From an uncultured Litoreibacter sp. (GTDB lineage: Bacteria; Pseudomonadota; Alphaproteobacteria; Rhodobacterales; Rhodobacteraceae): a stretch of DNA of 64,000 nucleotides. This document shows, in pieces, positions 9,021-18,067 of the stretch. The notes under the pieces are model-generated. The model had not been told where the DNA came from and made no database searches. It was given only the letters and a program-made list of their open reading frames with translations. The stretch lies in NCBI RefSeq assembly GCF_947501785.1, contig NZ_CANMXB010000001.1, forward strand, positions 186,001 through 250,000, in the 5' to 3' direction. The translations under genes were made by a program, and so were the position numbers. The stretch's first letter is position 1. The number at the start of each line of letters is the position of its first letter.

Positions 9021-10181
9021 TTAGCGCGTCACCATCAGGCGGTCCAGCCCATGGAAATGGTAGACATTGGCGTATGTCGCGGGTTTGGTGAGCCCAAGCT
9101 TTGGGCAACGGGTGAAGAGGACCGGCATGGCTTGCGCGATTTCCATCCGGGCCAGCGGCGCGCCGACGCAGAAATGGATGCCGCCGCCGAAGCTTGTATG
9201 GGGTTTGGCCTTGCGGGCAGGGTCAAAAATGTCGGGGGCCCCGTAGACGTCGGGGTCGCGGTTGGCGGCCCCGAGCAGCAGGCCGACCTGATCGCCTTGT
9301 TTGAATGTGTGTCCGAATGCCTCCACATCCTGCATCGCAAACCGGGTGAACATGTGCAGCGGCGGGTCGTGGCGCAGAGCCTCTTCCACGAAAGAGGCAT
9401 CGGATGTGGGGCGGATGGCATTGCTCAGGCAGGTGTGGATGGCGTTGCCAAGCGTGTGGACGGTTGCCTCGTGGCCTGCGTTCAACAGCAAAATGCAGGT
9501 GGTGATCAGCTCTGCCGTAGTGAGCCTTTCGCCGTCCTCCTCGGCGGCGATGAGGCTGGTGATCAGGTCGTCGCGCGGGTCATCGCGGCGTTTTTCGATG
9601 TAGCCGGTCAGGAAGGCCTTGAAATCAAGGCTCGCTTGGACCGCGGCGTCCTCATGCGCGCGGGTGCGGGCGGCCTGATACATGCCGACCATGGCGTTGG
9701 ACCAAGCCAGCAGCTGCGGGGCCATATTTTCGGGCACGCCCAAAAGGCGGGCGATGATGATAACGGGCAGCTTTTGGGCGTAATGTTCCAGTAGGTCGAA
9801 TGGGCCATCGGGGAAGGCGTCGATCAGATCGTGGCAGAGCTGCGTGATCTCGGGCTCCAGCCCGGCGATGCGCCGCGAGGTGAAGGCGCGCAGCACGAGG
9901 CCGCGCAGGCGGGTGTGGCGTGGCGGCTCCAGTTCCAGCATGGAATGCGCCTCGATTTCGTAAAAGGGCGCGAGCCGGTCAGGGTAGCTGAGACCCAGCG
10001 GGTTTTCCCGGCCGAAGCGTTTGTCTCGCAACAATGTGGCCACCGTGGCATGGCCTGCGGCTGCAGGCATGTCGTAGTCGTCCCACCAGACCAGCGGGCC
10101 CATGGGACGGATGCGGTCATAGAACGGGTAGGGGTTCTGGACAAAGGCGTTATCAGATGGAGATTGCTGAACATGGCGCAT
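9021..10181 (-). CDS. Cytochrome P450
   Basis: A 386-residue soluble bacterial P450 monooxygenase. The heme-binding loop FGGGIHFCVGAPLAR supplies the axial cysteine. The I-helix has LLLNAGHEATVHTLGN (AGxEAT in place of AGxDTT), and the K-helix ExxR is EEALRHDPP. The upstream extension to 10283 would run into the intergenic DNA shared with the divergent sensor kinase; the ATG at 10181 (MRHVQQSPSDNAF) gives the normal length. No ferredoxin or reductase gene is adjacent, so electrons must come from proteins encoded elsewhere. The substrate cannot be predicted. Confidence 0.92.
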   Translation of the reverse strand: MRHVQQSPSDNAFVQNPYPFYDRIRPMGPLVWWDDYDMPAAAGHATVATLLRDKRFGRENPLGLSYPDRLAPFYEIEAHSMLELEPPRHTRLRGLVLRAFTSRRIAGLEPEITQLCHDLIDAFPDGPFDLLEHYAQKLPVIIIARLLGVPENMAPQLLAWSNAMVGMYQAARTRAHEDAAVQASLDFKAFLTGYIEKRRDDPRDDLITSLIAAEEDGERLTTAELITTCILLLNAGHEATVHTLGNAIHTCLSNAIRPTSDASFVEEALRHDPPLHMFTRFAMQDVEAFGHTFKQGDQVGLLLGAANRDPDVYGAPDIFDPARKAKPHTSFGGGIHFCVGAPLARMEIAQAMPVLFTRCPKLGLTKPATYANVYHFHGLDRLMVTR

Positions 10182-10260
10182 AACAGCGCTTTTCCCGAAT
10201 GGGGCTGGCCTTGGCAAGGCCGGTTTGCCTATGGTGGCCCCCGACTTTGGAGAAACCCAG

Positions 10261-12006
10261 ATGCGCCCACGTCTGATTGCCATTCTTGCTTACCTCGCGG
10301 CGGTTGCCGCGATTGGGGTGGCCGTTTGGTGGATAGCGCTTGGCGCGGCGCTGGGGCAGCTCAGCGACAGAGGCAAGGCGGACTTGTCGTTGGCCTCGGA
10401 CCGGTTGGTGAGCCAGTTGCAGAGCTACCGCGAATTGGCGGTGCTTTTGGCGGACCACCCTTCCTTGGTGCCGCTTGTCACTGGCGGCAGCGGCGATGCA
10501 CAGGCGGCGCGGGACGTTTTGTTGAAGACGGCGGACCGGACGGGGTCGTTGGAAGTGATGCTGCTCAACGGCGAGGGCGCGGTCGTGGCCCAAAGCCATG
10601 GGTTTGAACGCCAAGGTCCGCGCAATCTGGGCGACACGGCGTTTTTCAATCGGGCGGCGCAGGGCGGGCTTGGCTCGCTCCATGCGCAGTTTGGCGCTAA
10701 GGGGCAACGGTCCTTCACTTTCGCTGCGCCGGTGTTCGGCATGGACAGGAAAGTGGCGGGGGCCGTTGCGGTCTCAGTCGATCTGGAGACGGTGGAGACG
10801 GATTGGCGCGCCTCGCCGCAGGTGGTGTTTTTTACCGACGCCTCTGGCGTGGTGTTCGTGACCAACCGCGCCGAGATGCTGTACCGCACTCGCGAGCCAT
10901 TGGAGCAGTTGCGGCAGCGCACCAAATTTTCCGGCGAGTACCGCATCGAGGATTTGCGCGAGTTCTTCCCGTTTCGCGAAGAAATTCGCGGCGGGCATGA
11001 GCTGTGGGTGCAAAATGACGTGTCGTATTTACCCGAGCGCTCGCTCCATGTGACCCAACCGCTGCCACTGATGAATATGCAAGGCGAGGTGCTGGTAGAT
11101 AGCCGTGAGGCGGAGCAGCTGGCCTTGTTTCAGGCCTTGGTGGCTGGTGGGTTGGGGCTCATTTTCGGGGCGGTGATCCTGTTTTTTGCCGAACGCAGGC
11201 GCGGGATTTTGGCGCGACTTGCCGTGGAGGCGCGGGCCAATGCGCGGCTTGAAGCCAGAGTGGCTGAGCGCACCGCCGCCTTGCAACAAGCGCAACAAGA
11301 GCTGGTGCAAGCCGGGAAGCTGAGCGCCTTGGGGCAGATGTCGGCGGGCATTAGCCACGAGCTGAACCAGCCCTTGATGGCGATCCGGTCCTACGCAGAG
11401 AACGCGGAGGAGTTTTTGCGGCGCGGCAAAGAAGATGTGGCGGGCGAGAACCTTGTTCGCATCAGTGATCTGGCGCGGCGCATGGGGCGCATCATCAAGA
11501 ACCTGCGCGCCTTCGCCCGGCAAGAGACGGAACCTTTGGGTCGTGTCGAACTGGTTGGCGTGATTGATCTGGTGTTGGACCTGGCCGAGACCCGCTTGCG
11601 CGAAGACAAGGTACGCGTGGCCTGGAACCCGCCACCTGCGCCGGTCTACGTCCATGGCGGCGAAGTGCGGCTGCAGCAGGTTTTGGTGAACCTTGTGGGC
11701 AACGCGTTGGATGCGATGGAGAATGGGGCGGATAAACGCTTGGAAATCTCGGTGGAAACCGGCGACACAGTAAGCGTGTCGGTGCGCGACAACGGGCCGG
11801 GTTTGAGCGACCCGGAGAAGATATTTGACCCGTTTTATACCACCAAGGAGGTGGGCCACTCGGAAGGTATGGGGCTTGGCCTGTCGATCTCCTACGGCAT
11901 TGTGCAGAGCTTTGGCGGCGCCATTCGCGGCCGCAACCACAAGGATGGCGGCGCGGTGGTCACAGTTGAATTGACCCCTGCGGAGGCTGTAGAGGCGGCG
12001 GCATGA
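10261..12006 (+). CDS. DctB-like membrane sensor histidine kinase
   Basis: A 581-residue kinase with an N-terminal membrane helix (about 5-28), a periplasmic sensor region of about 250 residues of the double-Cache kind seen in DctB, a second helix (LALFQALVAGGLGLIFGAVILFF), a short coiled coil, the phosphoacceptor helix (MSAGISHELNQPLMAIRSYAENAEEFL) and an ATPase domain with LVGNALDAMENG and VRDNGPGLSDPEKIFDPFYTTK plus GMGLGLSIS. The start follows GGAGAAACCCAG. Its stop overlaps the regulator's ATG (ATGA), so the pair is translationally coupled. With DctPQM 2.9 kb downstream, C4-dicarboxylate sensing is the natural inference. Confidence 0.88.
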   Translation: MRPRLIAILAYLAAVAAIGVAVWWIALGAALGQLSDRGKADLSLASDRLVSQLQSYRELAVLLADHPSLVPLVTGGSGDAQAARDVLLKTADRTGSLEVMLLNGEGAVVAQSHGFERQGPRNLGDTAFFNRAAQGGLGSLHAQFGAKGQRSFTFAAPVFGMDRKVAGAVAVSVDLETVETDWRASPQVVFFTDASGVVFVTNRAEMLYRTREPLEQLRQRTKFSGEYRIEDLREFFPFREEIRGGHELWVQNDVSYLPERSLHVTQPLPLMNMQGEVLVDSREAEQLALFQALVAGGLGLIFGAVILFFAERRRGILARLAVEARANARLEARVAERTAALQQAQQELVQAGKLSALGQMSAGISHELNQPLMAIRSYAENAEEFLRRGKEDVAGENLVRISDLARRMGRIIKNLRAFARQETEPLGRVELVGVIDLVLDLAETRLREDKVRVAWNPPPAPVYVHGGEVRLQQVLVNLVGNALDAMENGADKRLEISVETGDTVSVSVRDNGPGLSDPEKIFDPFYTTKEVGHSEGMGLGLSISYGIVQSFGGAIRGRNHKDGGAVVTVELTPAEAVEAAA

Positions 12007-13226
12007 CCCAGACCGTATTGCTTGTAGATGACGACGCGCCGGTGCGCGAAGCCCTTGGCCAGACGCTTGAATTGGCAGAACTGACGCCGGTTCTGGCGGG
12101 CTCGTTCATCGTGGCCAAAGACCAGATCAGCCGCAAATTTGACGGGGTGATCGTGACCGATATCCGCATGCCGGGGCGAGACGGGTTTCATCTTCTGGAC
12201 TACACCCGCTCAGTTGACCCCGAATTGCCTGTGATTTTGCTGACGGGCGAGGGCGACATCCCGATGGCAGTGAAAGGCATGTCGGGCGGCGCATTTGACT
12301 TTCTGGAAAAGCCCTGCGCGCCGAAGCAGTTTCTTGAGGTCGTCGAACGCGCCTTGGCGGCGCGGCGTAGTGTGCTGGCCTCGCGCAATCACCGCATGTC
12401 GGCGGAAGCCGGTGATGCCGCGTCTCGCATGTTGTTCGGGGTGTCCGAGCTGTCAGAGCAGCTGCGCGACCGGGTGAGAGCCGTGGCGAAAACCGGCAGC
12501 GAGGTGCTGATCAAAGGCGAGCCGGGGACCGGGACGCCGAAAGTGGCGGAAGTCATCCATTTGCTGTCGGAACGGGCGAAGAACGGGTTCGTGAAGCGGC
12601 CCTCGGTCGGACTGACGCCGGAGGCTTTGGCAGAGGCCCTGGAGGCCTCAGCCGAGGGCAGCTTGTTTTTGGACGAGGTGGTGAACCTGCCGGAGGTGAC
12701 GCAGTTCGCCTTGCTCGACCATCTTGAAGCCGGGCAAGGCGCGCGCATTTTGGCGGCGTCTTACCAGAGCTTGAAGGAGGCCGCGGCTGAGGGGCGTTTC
12801 ATGGCCGACCTGCGGCTGAAGCTGGGAGCGATGAGCGTGCGCATCCCCGCGCTGCGTGAACGCACCGACGATATTCCGGTGCTGTTTCGCCACTACCTGG
12901 CCATAGCCTGCGAGCAGGCGGCATTGCCCGTGCCTGATGTTTCGCCCGACCAGATGGCGCGGCTGATGGCGCACCCATGGGACGGCAATGCGCGGGCGTT
13001 GATGAATGCCGCGATGCGCTTTGCCATGGGCATGCCAGCAGTGGAAGAGGGCGAAGCGCTGAGCCTGGCGGAGCGGATGGCCAAGGTTGAACGCTCGCTG
13101 ATCATAGAGGTGCTGCAAGCCCATGGCGGGCACGCCACTGAAACGGCGAAAGCGCTGCAGCTGCCGCGCAAGACGTTTTACGACAAGTTGTCCCGGCACA
13201 ACATCCGGCCTGAGGATTACCGTTAG
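12003..13226 (+). CDS. DctD/NtrC-like response regulator with a degenerate AAA+ core
   Basis: A 407-residue regulator partnered with the preceding kinase. The receiver domain is intact: acidic pocket DD (10-11), phosphoacceptor Asp53 (VTDIRMPG) and Lys103 (LEKPCAP). The central domain is shortened. The Walker A equivalent at 172-179 reads GEPGTGTP and lacks the lysine; no GAFTGA loop exists between it and the Walker B-like LFLDEV (221-226); about 30 residues are missing there. The C-terminal Fis-type helix-turn-helix (ATETAKALQLPRKTFYDKL) is kept. DctD-family activators need GAFTGA to contact sigma-54, so this protein probably acts without sigma-54, as the Rhodobacter capsulatus NtrC is known to do. 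Confidence 0.85.
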   Translation: MTQTVLLVDDDAPVREALGQTLELAELTPVLAGSFIVAKDQISRKFDGVIVTDIRMPGRDGFHLLDYTRSVDPELPVILLTGEGDIPMAVKGMSGGAFDFLEKPCAPKQFLEVVERALAARRSVLASRNHRMSAEAGDAASRMLFGVSELSEQLRDRVRAVAKTGSEVLIKGEPGTGTPKVAEVIHLLSERAKNGFVKRPSVGLTPEALAEALEASAEGSLFLDEVVNLPEVTQFALLDHLEAGQGARILAASYQSLKEAAAEGRFMADLRLKLGAMSVRIPALRERTDDIPVLFRHYLAIACEQAALPVPDVSPDQMARLMAHPWDGNARALMNAAMRFAMGMPAVEEGEALSLAERMAKVERSLIIEVLQAHGGHATETAKALQLPRKTFYDKLSRHNIRPEDYR

Positions 13227-13316
13227 GCTCTAGGTGGATGCGGGCTTTGTTGCTACGTTCCCCGTCAAGCCGCGCCTGAACGCGGCTGCCCGTAAGAGGC
13301 AGAGGAGCAGTATTGT

Positions 13317-14672
13317 ATGACAACCCCAACATCCGGCCCGGCACCAGATGTCATGCCGAAAGGCATGATGGCGCGCGCCTATTGGGTCGCCGAAAACACT
13401 CCTGAAAAGCGCAACCGCGCGGTGGATTTCTACCGTGCCGTGGCGATCGGCTTTGTTATCTTGGGCCATTGGTTGCTGGTGGCCCCGGTGATGCGGGCGG
13501 GCCAGATGGAGGTGACCATCTTGTTGACCGAACAACGCTGGACCCACTACGCCACATGGCTGTTCCAGGTGATGCCGGTTTTCTTCTTTGTGGGCGGATT
13601 TGCCAACAGCTTGTCTTGGGCCTCGGCGCGCAAGGACCCCGAAAAGGCCCGGGTTTGGGCGGCGGGACGGCTGGCGCGCTTATTGAAGCCGACGGTGCCG
13701 CTGGTGCTGCTTTGGGCGGTTGCGGCCTTTGTGGCCTCCATCATGGGCGTGTCGAACGAGCTGATCGCGGCGACCTCGCAGGCGGCGCTGGTGCCGGTGT
13801 GGTTTCTGGCCGTCTACATCATGATCACCGTGGTGGTGCCGCTGACGATGCGGGCTTGGGACGCGATTGGCATCTGGTCGGTGGCTGTGCTGGCGCTGGG
13901 CGCGATTGCTGTGGACGCCATTGCCTTTGGGTTCGACCAAGGCTGGCTGCGCTGGGCCAATTACGGGTTTGTCTGGGTTGGCGTGCATCAGTTCGGCTAT
14001 TGGTGGCGCGGCGCGGAACGCCCGCAGACATGGGCCTTGGCTCTGATCGCGCTGGGTGTCGCGTGGCTGTATGTGCTGATCGTGCAGTTTGGGTTTCCGG
14101 TGGCCATGGTCAGCGTGCCCGGCGCAGAGATGTCGAACACCCGTCCGCCAACGACCGCCATGATGGCGATAGGCTGCGTGCAGATCGGGGCGATTATTCT
14201 GCTGACCGGGCCAATATCGAAGTGGCTGCGGAACACCAAGCCATGGGCTTGGGTGATCATGCTCAACCAGATGATCATGTCGATCTACCTGTGGCACATC
14301 ACGGCGATGGTGGCCGTGGTGGGGGTGGCCTACGCGCTGGGTGGCGCGGGGTTGCAGCTGGAGCCCGGCACCGAGGCGTGGTGGGCTTGGCGGCCGGTAT
14401 GGCTGATCCTGTTTGTGATCGCGCTGATCCCGCTGGTGTTGGTCTTTGTGGGCTTTGAGGCCGGAAGCCGGGGCAAAGGCACGGCCCCACCAGGACCGGC
14501 GCAAGCGATTTGCGGCGCATTGGTGACCTGCGGCGGGCTGGTGATGATGGCGATGAGCGGCATCGGCGCGGACAATGCGCTGGGGTTCAACTGGGTCGCG
14601 GTGGTGCTGGTTGTCCTTGGCGTTGTGCTGGCGACCCGCGCCATCGGGCAGGTGGCGTCCCGCGCCAAGTAA
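13317..14672 (+). CDS. Acyltransferase 3 family membrane protein
   Basis: A 451-residue protein with roughly ten hydrophobic segments. The first segment, RAVDFYRAVAIGFVILGHWLL, carries the Arg and His typical of acyltransferase family 3 (OafA/NodX-like), which transfer acyl groups to surface glycans or other envelope acceptors across the inner membrane. A later loop has WHITAMVAVVG. The start ATG follows GAGGAGCAGTATTGT. It sits between the DctBD-like pair and dctP on the same strand, and whether it shares their regulation is not known. The acceptor is unknown. Confidence 0.75.
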   Translation: MTTPTSGPAPDVMPKGMMARAYWVAENTPEKRNRAVDFYRAVAIGFVILGHWLLVAPVMRAGQMEVTILLTEQRWTHYATWLFQVMPVFFFVGGFANSLSWASARKDPEKARVWAAGRLARLLKPTVPLVLLWAVAAFVASIMGVSNELIAATSQAALVPVWFLAVYIMITVVVPLTMRAWDAIGIWSVAVLALGAIAVDAIAFGFDQGWLRWANYGFVWVGVHQFGYWWRGAERPQTWALALIALGVAWLYVLIVQFGFPVAMVSVPGAEMSNTRPPTTAMMAIGCVQIGAIILLTGPISKWLRNTKPWAWVIMLNQMIMSIYLWHITAMVAVVGVAYALGGAGLQLEPGTEAWWAWRPVWLILFVIALIPLVLVFVGFEAGSRGKGTAPPGPAQAICGALVTCGGLVMMAMSGIGADNALGFNWVAVVLVVLGVVLATRAIGQVASRAK

Positions 14673-14880
14673 GCCCCGGCAGGTGTGCGGTATTCCGCCC
14701 ACTTCATGCTTGGGTGATTGCGTGAACCGGACTTCTTCTGCCTCAGGCGTTTGATTTTATTGAGCATTTGGAAGTGCGGTAAATATTGGTTCTCAAGGGT
14801 TGAGCCGCATTTTGAGGGGTGCTCTGATCTTGCCAAGGCAGAATCTGGCCTTTCATTAGACTGCATCTGGGAGGAGCATC

Positions 14881-15882
14881 ATGAAATTTTTGACAACAAC
14901 CGCAATCGCATTGGGTCTGGCCGTGTCGGCATCGGCCGCATATGCCGCCTGCGACGAAGGCGAAGTGGTGATGAAATTTGCCCACGTCACCAACACCGAC
15001 AAACACCCTAAAGGCATCGCCGCGACCGAGCTGGCCGCACGCGTCAACGAGGAAATGAACGGCAAAGCCTGCATCGAAGTGTTCCCGAACTCCACGCTGT
15101 ATGACGACAACAAAGTGCTCGAAGCGATGCTGCAAGGCGACGTTCAGCTGGCCGCGCCTTCGCTGTCCAAGTTCGAGAAGTTCACCAAGCAATTCCGCAT
15201 CTTTGATCTGCCCTTCATGTTCAAAGACATCGACACCGTAGACGCGTTCCAGAACTCGGAAACCGGTCAGGCGATGAAGGACTCGATGCAGAAACGCGGT
15301 CTGCAAGGGCTGGCATTCTGGCATAACGGCATGAAGCAGTTCTCGGCCAATGTGCCGCTGATCTCGCCAACTGACGCTAACGGGCTGAAGTTCCGCGTGC
15401 AGCCGTCTGACGTGCTTGTCGCGCAGATGGAAGCGCTGGGTGCGAACCCGCAGAAAATGGCGTTCTCGGAAGTCTACGGCGCGCTGCAGCAGGGCGTTGT
15501 GGATGGTCAGGAAAACACCTGGTCCAACATCTTCGGCAAGAAGTTCTTCGAAGTGCAGGACGGCACGACTGAGACCAACCATGGCATCATCGATTACTTG
15601 GTTGTTGCCTCGGTCGACTTCATGGACTCGCTGGACGCCGATGTGCGCGACCAGTTCACCACCATCCTGAACGAGGTCACCGCGTCGCGTAACGCCGCCG
15701 CATTCCAGGTGAACGAGGAAGCCAAGGCCGCAATCATCGCCGCTGGCGGCGAAGTGCGCCAGCTGACGCCGGAGCAGCGTCAGGCATGGGTTGACGCGAT
15801 GAAACCTGTCTGGGCTCAGTTCGAAGGCGATGTGGGCGCTGCAAATATCGAGGCCGCTCAAGCGTTGAACTCGGGAAGCTAA
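14881..15882 (+). CDS. dctP: TRAP transporter C4-dicarboxylate-type substrate-binding protein
   Basis: A 333-residue periplasmic solute receptor. A clear signal peptide (MKFLTTTAIALGLAVSASA, cleavage near YAA/C) precedes the mature chain, and the start follows GGGAGGAGCATC. DctP-family features include FAHVTNTDKHPKG near the N-terminus, the substrate-binding arginine region GLKFRVQPSDV, and EVYGALQQGVVDGQEN. It delivers substrate to the DctQM permease encoded just downstream. A strong hairpin terminator follows the stop and probably sets a higher level of the binding protein than of the membrane subunits. Substrate identity (C4-dicarboxylates) is inferred from family and the DctBD neighbours. 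Confidence 0.93.
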   Translation: MKFLTTTAIALGLAVSASAAYAACDEGEVVMKFAHVTNTDKHPKGIAATELAARVNEEMNGKACIEVFPNSTLYDDNKVLEAMLQGDVQLAAPSLSKFEKFTKQFRIFDLPFMFKDIDTVDAFQNSETGQAMKDSMQKRGLQGLAFWHNGMKQFSANVPLISPTDANGLKFRVQPSDVLVAQMEALGANPQKMAFSEVYGALQQGVVDGQENTWSNIFGKKFFEVQDGTTETNHGIIDYLVVASVDFMDSLDADVRDQFTTILNEVTASRNAAAFQVNEEAKAAIIAAGGEVRQLTPEQRQAWVDAMKPVWAQFEGDVGAANIEAAQALNSGS

Positions 15883-15902
15883 GCCGGTCTGAGACGAACA
15901 CA

Positions 15903-15939
15903 AACGCGGCCCTGGGCAGATCCTTGGGCCGCGTTTTTT
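15903..15939 (+). terminator. Intercistronic terminator/attenuator between dctP and dctQ
   Basis: A 10-bp perfect stem (AACGCGGCCC at 15903-15912 with GGGCCGCGTT at 15926-15935), a 13-nt loop and a six-T run. It lies 20 bp after the dctP stop and 27 bp before dctQ. A partial terminator here is a common way for TRAP operons to make more binding protein than permease. Confidence 0.85.
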
Positions 15940-15965
15940 CTACCTAGATCAAACGGGGGGAGATC

Positions 15966-16616
15966 ATGTCCGGCTTTGTCGACAAGATCGAGGAGAACCT
16001 GATTGCGCTTCTATTGGCTCTGATGACCATCATATCATTTGCCAATGTGATCGCGCGCTACGGGTTCAATTCAAACATTCTGTGGGCGCTTGAGTTCTCG
16101 CTCTATTGCTTTGCTTGGCTGGTGCTGTTGGGGGCGTCTTACGCCGTCAAGAAGAACGCACATCTGGGCGTGGATGTGCTGATCAACCTGTTCTCGGAAC
16201 CGGTGCGGCGGATTTTTGGCTTGGTCGCCGTTGCCAGCTGCATCGTTTTCTCTTTCCTGCTGCTCAAAGGCGCATGGGATTACTGGTCGATCTTCGCCAA
16301 CCTGCCACCAACCGAGGGCCGCTGGTTCCCAACGGGCTTCGTCGAAAAGTTCCGCGGGCAGGGGTGGTACGAGACCAACGACATCCCCGTGCCGGGTTTC
16401 ATGAAATTCATCGAAGATGTGTTCAATGACGGGGACGAGTACGAAAAGATCCCCCGGCTGATCCCATATTTCGTCCTGCCGGTTTCGATGGCGTTGCTCT
16501 TGTACCGTTATGTGCAAGCCGCCGTTGCGATCTGGGTGGGTAAGGCGGACCGGCTGATCGTCAGCCATGAGGCAGAAGACGACGTCGAAAACGCGCGTCT
16601 GAGCGACGAGGGATAA
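15966..16616 (+). CDS. dctQ: TRAP transporter small membrane subunit
   Basis: A 216-residue integral membrane protein with four predicted helices, the layout of TRAP small subunits: helix 1 around LIALLLALMTIISFANVIARY, helix 2 around LEFSLYCFAWLVLLGASYAVK, and further segments near 85-105 and 165-185. VKKNAHLGVDVL after helix 2 is typical of DctQ. An unusually long soluble stretch (about 110-160) separates helices 3 and 4. The start follows GGGGAG. The dctM ATG begins 3 bp after its stop, so the two permease subunits are cotranslated. Confidence 0.9.
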   Translation: MSGFVDKIEENLIALLLALMTIISFANVIARYGFNSNILWALEFSLYCFAWLVLLGASYAVKKNAHLGVDVLINLFSEPVRRIFGLVAVASCIVFSFLLLKGAWDYWSIFANLPPTEGRWFPTGFVEKFRGQGWYETNDIPVPGFMKFIEDVFNDGDEYEKIPRLIPYFVLPVSMALLLYRYVQAAVAIWVGKADRLIVSHEAEDDVENARLSDEG

Positions 16617-16619
16617 GCC

Positions 16620-17996
16620 ATGGATGTCATTCTTCTATTTGCGATGGTCATCGGCTTTTTGATGATCGGCGTTCCGATTGCGATCTCGCTTGGCCTGTCC
16701 TCTGTTTTGTTCCTGCTGTGGTTCTCGGACTCGTCGCTGGCATCGGTCGCGGGCACGTTGTTCCAGGCGTTCGAGGGGCATTTCACCCTGATGGCGATCC
16801 CGTTCTTCATCCTGGCGTCCGCCTTCATGACCACGGGCGGCGTGGCCAAGCGGATCATTCGCTTTTCCATCGCCTGCGTTGGGCATTTGCGCGGCGGTTT
16901 GGCGATCGCAGGCGTGTTCGCCTGTATGATGTTTGCGGCTTTGTCCGGCTCGTCGCCGTCCACAGTTGTGGCCATCGGGTCCATCGTGATCGCGGGCATG
17001 ATGCAGGTGGGCTATACCAAGGAATTCGCAGCAGGCGTCATCGCCAATGCGGGCACTTTGGGCATCCTGATCCCGCCCTCCATCGTCATGGTGGTCTACG
17101 CGGCCACGGTCGAAGTGTCAGTGGGGCGGATGTTCCTTGCGGGTGTGGTCCCGGGGCTTATGGCGGGCGGCATGCTGATGCTGGCCATTTGGGCCTATGC
17201 AGTGCTGCGCGACCTTCCCAAAGGCGAATGGCGCGGCTGGGGTGAGATATTCGCCTCCATGCGGTCGGCGGCTTGGGGGTTGTTCCTGATTGTCATCATT
17301 CTGGGCGGTATCTATGGCGGCATTTTCACACCGACGGAGGCTGCAGCCGTCTCCGCCGTCTATGCGTACCTGATTGCCACCTATGTTTACAAAGATATGG
17401 GGCCGCTTTCCACGCCAGAGGGGGAGCCGAACAAGTCCTTCCTCGCGCGGCCTTGGACCGCCGTGACCGCGCTGTTCCATGAGGACACCCGCAACACGCT
17501 GTTTGAGGCCGGCAAGCTGACGGTGACGCTGCTGTTTGTGATCGCCAATGCGTTGATCTTGAAGCACGTGCTGACGGATGAGCAGATCCCGCAAAAGATC
17601 GCGGGGGCGATGCTGGATGCGGGTCTTGGGCCGGTGATGTTCTTGGTGATGGTCAACGTGATCCTGCTGATCGGCGGGCAATTCATGGAGCCCTCCGGGC
17701 TGCTGGTTATCGTCGCACCTTTGGTGTTCCCGATTGCCATCGAGCTGGGGATCGACCCGATCCATCTGGGCATCATCATGGTGGTGAACATGGAAATCGG
17801 GATGATCACACCGCCGGTTGGGCTCAACTTGTTTGTGACTTCGGGCGTGGCCAACATGCCGATGATGTCGGTGGTGAAAGCCGCGCTGCCATTCACCGGC
17901 GTGCTGTTCATCTTCCTGATCATCGTGACCTACGTACCGTGGATTTCGACGGTGCTTCCCAATTACTTCATGGGGCCGGAAGTCATCATAAAATGA
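16620..17996 (+). CDS. dctM: TRAP transporter large membrane subunit
   Basis: A 458-residue polytopic permease subunit that carries sodium-coupled transport of the solute handed over by DctP. Typical DctM stretches are HFTLMAIPFFILASAFM, ALSGSSPSTVVAIGSIV, NAGTLGILIPPSIVMVVYA, GIFTPTEAAAVSAVYA and MEIGMITPPVGLNLFV. About eleven to twelve hydrophobic segments are present. A charged loop of about 40 residues near 260-300 interrupts the membrane part. It directly follows dctQ. The family call is secure, and dicarboxylate specificity is inferred. Confidence 0.93.
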   Translation: MDVILLFAMVIGFLMIGVPIAISLGLSSVLFLLWFSDSSLASVAGTLFQAFEGHFTLMAIPFFILASAFMTTGGVAKRIIRFSIACVGHLRGGLAIAGVFACMMFAALSGSSPSTVVAIGSIVIAGMMQVGYTKEFAAGVIANAGTLGILIPPSIVMVVYAATVEVSVGRMFLAGVVPGLMAGGMLMLAIWAYAVLRDLPKGEWRGWGEIFASMRSAAWGLFLIVIILGGIYGGIFTPTEAAAVSAVYAYLIATYVYKDMGPLSTPEGEPNKSFLARPWTAVTALFHEDTRNTLFEAGKLTVTLLFVIANALILKHVLTDEQIPQKIAGAMLDAGLGPVMFLVMVNVILLIGGQFMEPSGLLVIVAPLVFPIAIELGIDPIHLGIIMVVNMEIGMITPPVGLNLFVTSGVANMPMMSVVKAALPFTGVLFIFLIIVTYVPWISTVLPNYFMGPEVIIK

Positions 17997-18067
17997 GACC
18001 AATAGTGGCTGTTTTTGGGACTAGCCAAAATCTCCAACCCCGCTAAATTGGTGGGGTTGGAGGCGCT

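Noticed and set aside
13469-14458. 329-codon open frame in a second plus-strand frame
   Set aside because: It lies inside the acyltransferase gene, is Gly/Arg/Asp-rich and has no hydrophobic pattern or recognisable motif.
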